A stretch of DNA of 64,000 nt from Ruminococcus sp. (GTDB lineage: Bacteria > Bacillota > Clostridia > Oscillospirales > Ruminococcaceae): the NCBI GenBank assembly GCA_016288815.1, contig JAEELF010000036.1, forward strand, positions 42,041-106,040, written 5' to 3'. Shown one piece after another: positions 20,597 through 29,631 of the stretch (position 1 is the first letter of the stretch; each line of letters opens with the position of its first letter). The position numbers and the translations under genes are program-made. Under the pieces are notes generated by a model. That model saw only the letters and a list, made by a program, of their open reading frames with translations, ran no database searches and had not been told where the DNA came from.

Positions 20597-20775
20597 TAAT
20601 GGGATTCCAAAGGGAACCTGTTCCCTTTGGCGGAGTCCAGAGGCAGCACCTCTGGTCGCTTCGCTTTCAGTTTTTAAGGCGAAGCGAAACTATCTGAAAG
20701 GCGCTCTGCAAGAGAGAGCGTCCCCTTGTCGCCACGTTGAATTATATGCCCTGCGACCGGTGACGGTCGCACAGA
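20597..20775 (+). repeat. Modular multi-hairpin intergenic repeat, copy A
   Basis: ATAATGGGATTCCAAAGGGAACCTGTTCCCTTTGGCGGAGTCCAGAGGCAGCACCTCTGGTCGCTTCGC...GCGACCGGTGACGGTCGCAC; near-identical framework at 41697 (+) and about 31750-31967 (-). Confidence 0.85.
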
Positions 20776-20790
20776 ATATGCTCCATACAT

Positions 20791-20818
20791 AAAAAGGACG
20801 CTCGCAGGAGCGTCCTTT
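20791..20818. terminator. Bidirectional intrinsic terminator between cysS and the GH13 gene
   Basis: AAAAAGGACGCTCGCAGGAGCGTCCTTT. Confidence 0.75.
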
Positions 20819-20822
20819 CTGT

Positions 20823-22709
20823 TTATTCCACGAACTTCGCAGTGATGATCGAGTAGCCATACGGCGCGATCGTCAGTGCGTTGTTTTCATATTTGCCGAT
20901 ATACTGCCCGAAATCCGTGAACCTCGGCAGCTTGCCCGGGATATCCGTAAGACAGACCTCGTCCCCCGAGCGGTTGATGAAGAAGATGTAGTCCATGGTG
21001 TCGCCCTGACGTGTGAAGCCCGCGATACGCTCGTCAACTATCTCCTCGTCGTTGATGACGAAGTACGCCCTTCCGGACTTCATGTTCGGGATAGCCTTTC
21101 TCACGCGGCTCAGCTCGGTCACATACGCGATGAGGTCGGTGTCCTCGTTGCCCCATGGGTAGCAGCGGCGGTTGAAGGGGTCCTTGTAGCCCTGCAAGCC
21201 GGCTTCGTCGCCGTAGTATATGCTCGGCACGCCCGGCAGGAAGAACATCAGCGCCATAGCCGCCTTGAGGAGCTCCTTGCCGTGGTGGTACTGCTCATGG
21301 GTGAGCCAGCGGTCAGCCATCCAGTCCTTGCTCTTGTCGTCGCAGTTGTCGCCGCCGAGACGGTTTATCGCACGCTCGATGTCGTGCGTGGAGACGAAGT
21401 TCATCAGCACGTCGATAGTCGGCTTCGGGTAGTGCTCGAGGATAGTCATGACGGAGTAGACGAGCTCCTTTGCACTGCCGCCCTTCATGAAGCTGATTAT
21501 AGCCTCGCGGAAGGGGTAATTCATGACGGAATCGAGCTGGTCGCCGAGGAGGTAGCGGCGCTTTATGCCGTAGCTCTCCTTGTTGGAGGCGTCCTCCCAG
21601 ACCTCGCCGATGACGATCTTGTCCTTGTCGTAGCGCTTCACGCACTTGCGGAGGTTGTTCAGGAACTGGTCGGGGAGCTCGTCGGCAACGTCGAGACGGA
21701 AGCCCGCAGCGCCCTTGTCGAGCCAGTAGCGGAGCACGCCCTCGTCGCCGCAGATGAAGTTGGTATAGTCGGGGTTGTTCTCGATGACGTTGGGGAGGGT
21801 GTCGATGCCCCACCAAGCCTCGTAGACGTTCGGGAAGTCGATGAAGGTGTACCAGTCGAAATAGCGGCTGTCTTTTGACTGATAAGCGCCCGGCTCGGGG
21901 TAGCGCCCGAACTTGTTGAAGTACACGCTGTCTGCGCCGGTGTGAGAGAACACGCCGTCGAGGATAATTGAAATGCCGTACTTTTCAGCCTCCGTGCAGA
22001 GCTCCTCGAACTCCTCGTTCGTGCCGAGGAGAGGGTCAGCCTTCATGTAGTCGGCGGTGTTGTAGCGGTGGTTCTCGTGGGACTCGAATATCGGGTTGAG
22101 GTAGATACAGGTCACGCCGAGGTCCTTCAGGTAGCCCAGCTTCGACTGTATACCCGCGAAGTCGCCGCCGAAGTAGTCATTGTTCCACACATGACCGTTG
22201 TGGTCGGGCTTGTAGTAGGGCGTACCGCCCCAGTCATCACGGAGCACGCGCCCCTCGGGGATATTCTCGTGGACCTTGCCGCTCTTGCAGAAGCGGTCGG
22301 GGAATATCTGGTACATCACCCCGCCCTTGAGGAAGTCGGGGGTCTCGTAGGCGCGGTTGTAGACAGTGAGCTGGAAGAGCTCGCCGTGGTCGATCGAGCC
22401 GAGGTGGCAGTCGGTCATCTTGATATAGTGCCTGATACCGCCGGTCGTGTAGGCAAAGTAGTAGTAATGGACATCGCTGTAGCGGGCGTCGTACTCCGCG
22501 GAGTACGCCATGCAGTCCTCCTCCTCTTTAATGCTGTTCATGTTGATGAACCTCTCCTTGAAGCCGGTGCGGAAAAGCACAAGAACAGGCGGCATATCGA
22601 GGGTTAAATCGAGCGGCAGACGTATAGTGAACCTGCACGTCTCGAACTGTCTGACTGCTCCGAAAATGGACTTGTAATTCAGATTCCAAGTATCATATAT
22701 GGGTCTCAT
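20823..22709 (-). CDS. GH13 alpha-amylase family glycoside hydrolase (neopullulanase/cyclomaltodextrinase-like)
   Basis: GGVMYQIFPDRF, LGVTCIYLNPIFESHENHRYNTADY, GFRLDVADELPD, IGEVWED, NFVSTHDIERA. Confidence 0.9.
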   Translation of the reverse strand: MRPIYDTWNLNYKSIFGAVRQFETCRFTIRLPLDLTLDMPPVLVLFRTGFKERFINMNSIKEEEDCMAYSAEYDARYSDVHYYYFAYTTGGIRHYIKMTDCHLGSIDHGELFQLTVYNRAYETPDFLKGGVMYQIFPDRFCKSGKVHENIPEGRVLRDDWGGTPYYKPDHNGHVWNNDYFGGDFAGIQSKLGYLKDLGVTCIYLNPIFESHENHRYNTADYMKADPLLGTNEEFEELCTEAEKYGISIILDGVFSHTGADSVYFNKFGRYPEPGAYQSKDSRYFDWYTFIDFPNVYEAWWGIDTLPNVIENNPDYTNFICGDEGVLRYWLDKGAAGFRLDVADELPDQFLNNLRKCVKRYDKDKIVIGEVWEDASNKESYGIKRRYLLGDQLDSVMNYPFREAIISFMKGGSAKELVYSVMTILEHYPKPTIDVLMNFVSTHDIERAINRLGGDNCDDKSKDWMADRWLTHEQYHHGKELLKAAMALMFFLPGVPSIYYGDEAGLQGYKDPFNRRCYPWGNEDTDLIAYVTELSRVRKAIPNMKSGRAYFVINDEEIVDERIAGFTRQGDTMDYIFFINRSGDEVCLTDIPGKLPRFTDFGQYIGKYENNALTIAPYGYSIITAKFVE

Positions 22710-22764
22710 ACACAAATACGCTCCTGAAGAAAAAATGATAGACGGTGTATCACCGCCTTGCCCG

Positions 22765-22800
22765 AAAAAAGGGGACGGATAATCACATTATACGTCCCCT
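22765..22800 (-). terminator. Intrinsic terminator downstream of the phosphorylase
   Basis: On the minus strand GGGGACG...CGTCCCC followed by TTTTTT. Confidence 0.7.
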
Positions 22801-22847
22801 CTTCGTTTAGGGTCAATGAAATTAGTTTTGCCCGCAGGGCTCCCCGC

Positions 22848-25256
22848 TCAGCGGAGGTGCCAGATGTTGTCAGCGTACTCGGTAACAGCGCGGTCAGCGG
22901 AGAATATTCCGGCTCCTGCGATGTTGTTGAGCGACATCTTAGCCCACTTGAGCTTGTCGTTGTAGCACTCTGTGCAGTATCTCTGCGCGTTCCTGTAGGA
23001 CTCGAAGTCTGCGAGCACCATGTAGGGGTCGCGGTCCTTGAGGGAGTTCGCAACGTCATTGAAGGTGCAGCCGTTTATGCCGTGGTACATACGCTCGATA
23101 GCTTCGTGGATAGTGCCGTTGTGGTGGAAGTAATCCGACGGGTTGTAGCCTCTCTCCTTGAGAGCGTTGACCTCGGGGGTGGTCATGCCGAAGATGACGA
23201 TGTTGTCGTCGCCGGCAGCCTCCTTGATCTCGATGTTCGCGCCGTCGAGGGTACCGAGGGTAACAGCACCGTTGAGCATGAGCTTCATGTTGCCGGTACC
23301 GGAAGCCTCTGTGCCTGCGAGGGATATCTGCTCGGAGATATCAGCAGCGGGCATGAGGTGCTCGGAGAGTGTTACACAGTAGTTCTCGAGGAATACCACG
23401 GAGAGCTTCTGGCTTATGCGCGGGTTCTTTCTTATCTCCTCGGAGATAGCCCAGATCATCTTGATGATCTGCTTTGCGAGGTAGTATCCGGGAGCAGCCT
23501 TAGCCGCGAAGATGTAGGTCTTGGGGGTGAAGTCCGCATCGGGATTATTGAGCAGATACGCGTAATCCGCGAGGATATTCATAACGTTGAGGTGCTGTCT
23601 CTTGTACTCGTGGAGACGCTTTACCTGAACGTCGAAAATGCTGTCAGGATTGAGGATGAGCCCGCTGTTCGCCTTGACGTACTTTGCGAAGCTGTCCTTG
23701 GACTGTCTCTTGACAGCCATGAGCTTGTTGAGCACTTCCTCGTCGTCCTGGAACTGTCTGAACTTGCTCAGCTCTGCCGCATTCTTGATGAACTTCTTGC
23801 CGATAGTGTCGGAGAGGAGCTTGGTGAGTGCGGGGTTGGACTGATAGAGCCAGCGTCTGTACGCGATACCGTTCGTGACGTTCAGGAACTTCTCGGGTGT
23901 GTTCTCGTACTCATCGCGGAAGACATCGTGCTTGATGATCTCGGAGTGGAGCTTGGATACGCCGTTTACGCTGTGCGATACCGCAACGCAGAGGGTAGCC
24001 ATGTGTATCTGGTTGTCCTTGATGATGGACATACGGGTAGTTCTTGCGCTGTCGTTGCCGTTTTTCTCCATGAGGGACTGGCAGTAGCGGTTGTTGATCT
24101 CCACGATTATCGAGAAGATACGCGGGATAACAGCCTTCACGAGGTTGACGTCCCACTTCTCGAGCGCCTCAGCCATAACGGTGTGGTTGGTGTAGGCGAA
24201 GGTGCGTGTAACGATATCCCACGATTTCTCCCATGTGTAGCCGCAGTCGTCGAGGAGAATGCGCATGAGCTCGGGGATAGCGAGGGTCGGGTGGGTGTCG
24301 TTGATGTGGATAGCGACCTTGTCAGCGAGGTTCTCGAGAGTGCCGTAAACGTTCATGTGGTTGTTTACGATATCGCCCACGGACGCCGCACAGAGGAAGT
24401 ACTGCTGGCGGAGACGGAGGCTCTTGCCCTCGAGGTGGTTGTCGTTGGGGTAGAGTATCTTGGATATGGCGTTCGCGATGGAGTTCTGAGCGAGAGCGCT
24501 TGCATAGTCGCCCTTGTTGAACATATTCATGTCGAAGCTCGGAGCCTTCGCGGACCACAGACGGAGCACGGAGACGCCCTCCGAGCCGTAGCCGGAAACG
24601 TACATATCGTAAGGTGTAGCCACAACGGTGTTGTAGTTGACGTGCGAGATATAGTGGTACTGGTTGTCCCAATATTCCTGGAGGTCGCCCTCGAAGTGGA
24701 TATCAATAGCGAGCTCGGGCTTCGGAACGAGCCATACGGAGCCGCCGGGGAGCCAGTTATCGGGGAGCTCTGTCTGCCAGCCGTCCTCAAGCTTCTGCTG
24801 GAAGATGCCGTACTCATAGCAGATAGAATAGCCCATTGCGGGGAAGCCCTGAGTTGCGAGGCCGTCGAGGTAGCAGGCAGCGAGTCTTCCGAGACCGCCG
24901 TTGCCGAGACCTGCGTCGGGCTCGTACTCGTAGATCTTATCGAGGTTGATGTCGTGCTCCTTGAGCATAGCCTTGATGTCGTCGGCGAGCTCGAGGTTGT
25001 ATATGCTTGTCTTGAGCGAGCGTCCCATGAGGAACTCCATGGAGAGGTAGTATATCTGCTTGCCGCCCACGGAATGGGTGTGGTTGATGAAGCTCTGTCT
25101 CTTTGTGCCCAGTATATCCACGATTATGGAAGAGAGAACGTGGTATACCTGCTTATCGGAAGCCTCCTCGGGGGACACGCTGTAGAGCGCGGTGAGCTTG
25201 CGCGGGAATTCCTGTCTGATACGTTCCATAAGAGGGTTTGCCTTTTTTGCAGCCAT
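22848..25256 (-). CDS. glgP: Glycogen/maltodextrin phosphorylase
   Basis: 802 aa; YYLSMEFLMGRSL, GNGGLGRLAACYLDG, EASGTGNMKLMLNGAVTLGTLDGANIEI (PLP site). Confidence 0.95.
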   Translation of the reverse strand: MAAKKANPLMERIRQEFPRKLTALYSVSPEEASDKQVYHVLSSIIVDILGTKRQSFINHTHSVGGKQIYYLSMEFLMGRSLKTSIYNLELADDIKAMLKEHDINLDKIYEYEPDAGLGNGGLGRLAACYLDGLATQGFPAMGYSICYEYGIFQQKLEDGWQTELPDNWLPGGSVWLVPKPELAIDIHFEGDLQEYWDNQYHYISHVNYNTVVATPYDMYVSGYGSEGVSVLRLWSAKAPSFDMNMFNKGDYASALAQNSIANAISKILYPNDNHLEGKSLRLRQQYFLCAASVGDIVNNHMNVYGTLENLADKVAIHINDTHPTLAIPELMRILLDDCGYTWEKSWDIVTRTFAYTNHTVMAEALEKWDVNLVKAVIPRIFSIIVEINNRYCQSLMEKNGNDSARTTRMSIIKDNQIHMATLCVAVSHSVNGVSKLHSEIIKHDVFRDEYENTPEKFLNVTNGIAYRRWLYQSNPALTKLLSDTIGKKFIKNAAELSKFRQFQDDEEVLNKLMAVKRQSKDSFAKYVKANSGLILNPDSIFDVQVKRLHEYKRQHLNVMNILADYAYLLNNPDADFTPKTYIFAAKAAPGYYLAKQIIKMIWAISEEIRKNPRISQKLSVVFLENYCVTLSEHLMPAADISEQISLAGTEASGTGNMKLMLNGAVTLGTLDGANIEIKEAAGDDNIVIFGMTTPEVNALKERGYNPSDYFHHNGTIHEAIERMYHGINGCTFNDVANSLKDRDPYMVLADFESYRNAQRYCTECYNDKLKWAKMSLNNIAGAGIFSADRAVTEYADNIWHLR

Positions 25257-25716
25257 GGTAATATCTCCTTATCTGTTTGCCGCCGAGCGGCCATTACTGA
25301 AAGTATATTGCTCCGAACAGTATACTGACGATAAATCGCTTTTATCAGCCGGAACAAATTACAGTATGTATATTGTAATTGTACCACTTTTCACTCGGAT
25401 TTTCAACTGTATATTTCAACAAATATTTCTCAACGGATTTTACATATTACGAAAAATCGTTTAAGGAGAGTACCTATCCGGACGAATAACGAGCCATGTT
25501 TTTGTGAAAAATGCTGAAATGGTGTAAAAAATGCGCCGTGGTCAGTGCAAATCGACCATAATTTTCTTCCGTCAGAACGACGCATATATTTTTAAAAAAT
25601 AAAACTTCAAAAATGTTTGAAATCCGCTAAGAGATGTGTTATAATAGAAACAGTTCGTTCTGAGCGCATAAAAATAGATACGCGCGGGCGGGTCGGACGA
25701 GATAAGAGTAAAGGAA

Positions 25717-26940
25717 ATGATAAAAATGGCTAAGAAGAAAAGCGGCTCGTTACTTAAATTCCTCCTGATATTGATATGTCTGCTGTCCATAGCAGTTTCA
25801 CTGACTATAAATATTGCATTCTCCAAAGGAAAGACCCCGAAGCTCTTCGGGAGATACATCTACATCGTCGAGCAGAACGTGAATTTCGGCGCTGACAGCA
25901 AGATAACCCCCGGCTCCGCTGTTTTCGCTGCCGATGCATCTGACGTCACCCTCACCGAGAAGGACATCGTCATCGCTTACCCCGCCGGAGATCCCAATAA
26001 TCTCCACGTTGCCGGTGTGTACGCAGTCACTACTGCTGATGACGGCTCGATAAAGTACCGCCTCTACTACAACGGCGCCGAGGACACTGCCGGCGGCGTC
26101 TCCAAGGAAAGCGTCATCGCTATCTGCACGGGCTATAATTCCAGCGAAGAGATAGGCAAGTTCATCACCTTCGCAAAGAGCATAACGGGTATCCTCGTGC
26201 TGCTCATTCTCCCCTGCGTACTGCTCGTCATCATGCTCATCGCAAGGATCGCTTCCGCAGCAGGCGGCAAGGACGAGGACGACAGCTACGACTTCTACGA
26301 GTACGACGAAAACGAGAAGAAGGCCGCTCCCGAAAAGCCCAGCCACGCAAAGACCGGCTCCCCGCTCTTCGAGGCTTCGCAGGAGATCCAGCCCAGCAAC
26401 GAGCTCGAGCTCAAGAAGATGTCCATTGCCGAGAACTTCTCCCAGAAGAAGGTCAACCCCGATTCTCCGTACCAGAAGGAGAAGGAGCGCACCATGCAGT
26501 TCAAGACACAGCGCTCCGCAGAGACCTCCTTTGCAGCAAGAAATATGGGCGGAACTTCCTCCACGGCTCCCACTGCGGACGCCCTCCGCGAGGAAATGCT
26601 CCGCAAGAACGCAGAAGCCGAGCGCACAGGCTCGTTCAGCATAAAGAACGCAGTCCCCGCACCCGCTGCTCCGCAGCCCGCTGAAGCTCACGCAGCCCCC
26701 GACAACACCGGTGTGCTCTCGAAGGCTCAGCTCGCTGAGATGTCCAGGAACGATATCCCCAAGACCACGCCGCTCCGCAGCCAGTCTTCCGCACCATCGG
26801 CAGCGCCGAAGAAGAGCAGCTCGCCTGATATCGGGGACATCATCAAAAAGTCCGATACGAACGCACGCAAGAAGAGCGCCGCGGATATGTCCGTGGACGA
26901 CCTCCTCAAGCTCATCGAGGACGAAAAGAATAAGCTGTGA
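25717..26940 (+). CDS. Membrane protein with degenerate signal-peptidase (S26)-like region and long low-complexity tail
   Basis: N-terminal TM, beta-rich IVEQNVNFGADSKITPGSAVFAADASDVTLTEKDIVIAY..., second TM, then an Ala/Pro/Ser/Lys-rich tail. No SM catalytic motif. Confidence 0.6.
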   Translation: MIKMAKKKSGSLLKFLLILICLLSIAVSLTINIAFSKGKTPKLFGRYIYIVEQNVNFGADSKITPGSAVFAADASDVTLTEKDIVIAYPAGDPNNLHVAGVYAVTTADDGSIKYRLYYNGAEDTAGGVSKESVIAICTGYNSSEEIGKFITFAKSITGILVLLILPCVLLVIMLIARIASAAGGKDEDDSYDFYEYDENEKKAAPEKPSHAKTGSPLFEASQEIQPSNELELKKMSIAENFSQKKVNPDSPYQKEKERTMQFKTQRSAETSFAARNMGGTSSTAPTADALREEMLRKNAEAERTGSFSIKNAVPAPAAPQPAEAHAAPDNTGVLSKAQLAEMSRNDIPKTTPLRSQSSAPSAAPKKSSSPDIGDIIKKSDTNARKKSAADMSVDDLLKLIEDEKNKL

Positions 26941-27089
26941 TACAGAAGGCAGACCTCATCGGTCTGCCTTTTTTGCATTTTTTTCCATTTCCACATCGTT
27001 ATGCTACATATTATCACGCGCGCCGGGCAGAATAATATCAGACTCCCACCGATCCAGCCGCCTTTTTTCACCAAAAACCGCGCCAGATA

Positions 27090-27118
27090 TTGACAAATCG
27101 TCAAATACATTGTATAAT
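27090..27118 (+). promoter_or_regulatory. Promoter upstream of the first cyclophilin gene
   Basis: TTGACA (27090-27095), 17-bp spacer, TATAAT (27113-27118). Confidence 0.75.
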
Positions 27119-27154
27119 GTATATATCTGTAAATTCTTAGAACGAGGTATGTAA

Positions 27155-27955
27155 ATGAAGCGCAGCTCAAAATTCGGAAAGATCATCATTATCGCGGTAA
27201 TTCTCATGCTTGTGCTGACGCTGGGACTGATGTACCTCAACGCTCTGAGAGAGCAGAATAATACCTATATTTCGATAGATCCCGCCACTGTTGAGCTCGT
27301 CCAGCTCAATGAGCCGAAGGAGGGCGACCCGATAGCCATCGTCGATACTGACATGGGCGAGATACGTTTCGTGCTCTACCCTGAGTATTCCCCGGAGGCT
27401 GTTAAGAACTTCACCGAGCTTGCCGAGAGCGGATACTACGACGGCACCTACTTCTTCGACTGCGACGGCGGCGCGTATGCTGCCGGCGGCTCGAAAAAGA
27501 CTGACGGCTCGGTCGATACCGATGACGCCCGCGAGAGGATACCCCGCACGCTCGACCAGGACCTCTGGCCTCTGCGCGGAGCTGTGTGTCTGGTGAATAC
27601 CTCCGTCGAGCGCGGCGTGAAGGAATACATCTTCGGCGGCGGAAAGTACTACTGCGGCAGCCGCTTTGAGTTCGTCAACACTATCGAGTTCACCGACGAC
27701 ATCAAGGAGGAGATGCGCTCCGCAGAGACCCTTGAGGAACTCACCGAAGCCTTCATCAGCAAGGGCGGTGTGCCGAATTTCTCCCAGCAGATGACGATAA
27801 TCGGGCAGGTGTACGAGGGACTTGACGTCGTGGAGGCGCTGTCGAGTGTCGAATCACAGAGCAACGGGCTCTATATGCTCCCCAAGGAGGAAATAAAGAT
27901 CAGGTCGGTCACGATAGGAACATACGCTCCTCAGGAAGACGGCGATAAGGGCTGA
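27155..27955 (+). CDS. Cyclophilin-type peptidyl-prolyl isomerase, membrane-anchored
   Basis: N-terminal TM; IAIVDTDMGEIRFVLYPEYSPEAVKNFTELAESGYYDGTYFFDCDGG. Confidence 0.85.
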   Translation: MKRSSKFGKIIIIAVILMLVLTLGLMYLNALREQNNTYISIDPATVELVQLNEPKEGDPIAIVDTDMGEIRFVLYPEYSPEAVKNFTELAESGYYDGTYFFDCDGGAYAAGGSKKTDGSVDTDDARERIPRTLDQDLWPLRGAVCLVNTSVERGVKEYIFGGGKYYCGSRFEFVNTIEFTDDIKEEMRSAETLEELTEAFISKGGVPNFSQQMTIIGQVYEGLDVVEALSSVESQSNGLYMLPKEEIKIRSVTIGTYAPQEDGDKG

Positions 27956-28124
27956 TCTACGGCATTTTTGAATAAATATTCACGTTTTTGGAGAGAGCTT
28001 TCCCCCTATTATCACAAAAATCTGCGCAGGCTATTTACAAAGCCCATGCGATGATGTATAATATACAGGCTTGCGGAGCGTAACTGCGCGTCCATAGAGC
28101 CATACGGACAAGGAGATAGATAAG

Positions 28125-29537
28125 ATGATAAAAAAAGCACTGGCGGCGCTTCTTTGTGGAGCAGTCGCGGCAGGCTCGCTCGTTTCATGCGGAAAGAAGC
28201 TTCCCGTGGAGACAAGCACAACGGCCGGCGAGGCTGGCTCGTCACAGACACAGGGTCAGCAGGATCAGTTCGTGGCGACTGACATCAAGAACTTCACAGC
28301 GCCTGAGGTAGGCGATCAGATAATCATAATGAACATCAGGGACTACGGCGAGGTAAGGATACGCCTCTTCCCGGAGTATCTCCCCAAGGCTGTTGAGAAC
28401 TTCGTAACGCTCGCTGAACAGGGCTACTACGATGGCCTCATCTTCCACAGAGTCATCAACGAATTCATGATACAGGGCGGAGACCCGCTCGGCAACGGCA
28501 CCGGCGGACAGTCCTGCTGGGGCGGAAAGTTCGACGGAGGCACGGATACGCACCTCGTTCACGTCACAGGCGCTCTTGCATACGCAAACAGCGGTCCTAT
28601 GGTGGAGGGCGGCAGTCCTACTGCTACCGACGGCAGCCAGTACTACATCGTTACCGGCACTGTCCCCACTGAGGAAGATTTCGCACTGTACGAAAGCTAC
28701 GGCTATTCCTTCACCGACGAGCAGAAGCAGCTCTATGAGCAGTACGGCGGTTATCCGTCGCTCGACGGCAATTATACCGTTTTCGGTCAGGTCATCGACG
28801 GACTTGACATAATCCTGAAGATCGAGAAGGTCGCAACGAACTCCAGCAACAGACCGATCGAGGACGTTGTGGTGGATTCCGTGAAGGTCGGGACCTACAA
28901 CGGCGAGGAGATCCGCTTCTACCGCTCGGATTACGACCTCAGCGGTATAGGCGAGGTAGCTCCCAATTACCCGGACGCCGACTACGAGAACGCAGAGCTC
29001 GCAGCTAAGGAATACCTCGAAGCCTGCGCTTCAAAGGACGCCGAAGCCATTTACGATAAGTTCTCTTCCGACGAGATCGCGAGCGTCAACAAGCTCGTGA
29101 CCGACCGCCTGCTCGAGAGCAACCCCGACGCCTCCGCGGAGGACTTCAGCGAGAAGATATCCCGCAGCAATTTTGTAAACTTCCTCACAGAGCAGCTCGC
29201 AGAGGACATCACTGCGGACGGTCTTGAGCCGAAGATAAACAAAGACACCGATCTGGTCTACTACTACACCTACGACGACATCTCAAACCTCCAGAGCTCA
29301 CTGCTGAGCAGTGTTGAGGCTGCAATAATGTATTCGGAGACAGGACTTGTCTCGCCGGAGGATCCCGACACCTATGCGTTCCAGCCGAGCGCTGCGCTCC
29401 TCGTCTTCAGGATAAGCGGCGAGTGGCACGTTTCCTATTACTGGCAGGCATACGACTTCCTGTTTGCAGCGGTCGATGAAGCAACCTCTGTCGAAACTAC
29501 CGACGAAGCTGCGACTGACGAAGCGGCAGCTGAATGA
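28125..29537 (+). CDS. Cyclophilin-type peptidyl-prolyl isomerase, lipoprotein
   Basis: Lipobox LVSC; YLPKAVENFVTLAEQGYYDGLIFHRVINEFMIQGGDPLGNGTGG; extended C-terminal domain. Confidence 0.9.
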   Translation: MIKKALAALLCGAVAAGSLVSCGKKLPVETSTTAGEAGSSQTQGQQDQFVATDIKNFTAPEVGDQIIIMNIRDYGEVRIRLFPEYLPKAVENFVTLAEQGYYDGLIFHRVINEFMIQGGDPLGNGTGGQSCWGGKFDGGTDTHLVHVTGALAYANSGPMVEGGSPTATDGSQYYIVTGTVPTEEDFALYESYGYSFTDEQKQLYEQYGGYPSLDGNYTVFGQVIDGLDIILKIEKVATNSSNRPIEDVVVDSVKVGTYNGEEIRFYRSDYDLSGIGEVAPNYPDADYENAELAAKEYLEACASKDAEAIYDKFSSDEIASVNKLVTDRLLESNPDASAEDFSEKISRSNFVNFLTEQLAEDITADGLEPKINKDTDLVYYYTYDDISNLQSSLLSSVEAAIMYSETGLVSPEDPDTYAFQPSAALLVFRISGEWHVSYYWQAYDFLFAAVDEATSVETTDEAATDEAAAE

Positions 29538-29631
29538 TATACACCCACGATGTCCGGACGGACGTGAAAACAAAAGAAAGAGTTCAGGAGCAGATATATA
29601 ATATCCTGACAAATTAAGGAGAGAATTCATT

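Noticed and set aside
22758-25328. 856-aa plus-strand ORF opposite glgP
   Set aside because: Antisense of a clear glycogen phosphorylase; Val/Glu/Leu/Ala-rich composition typical of reverse-complement translation.
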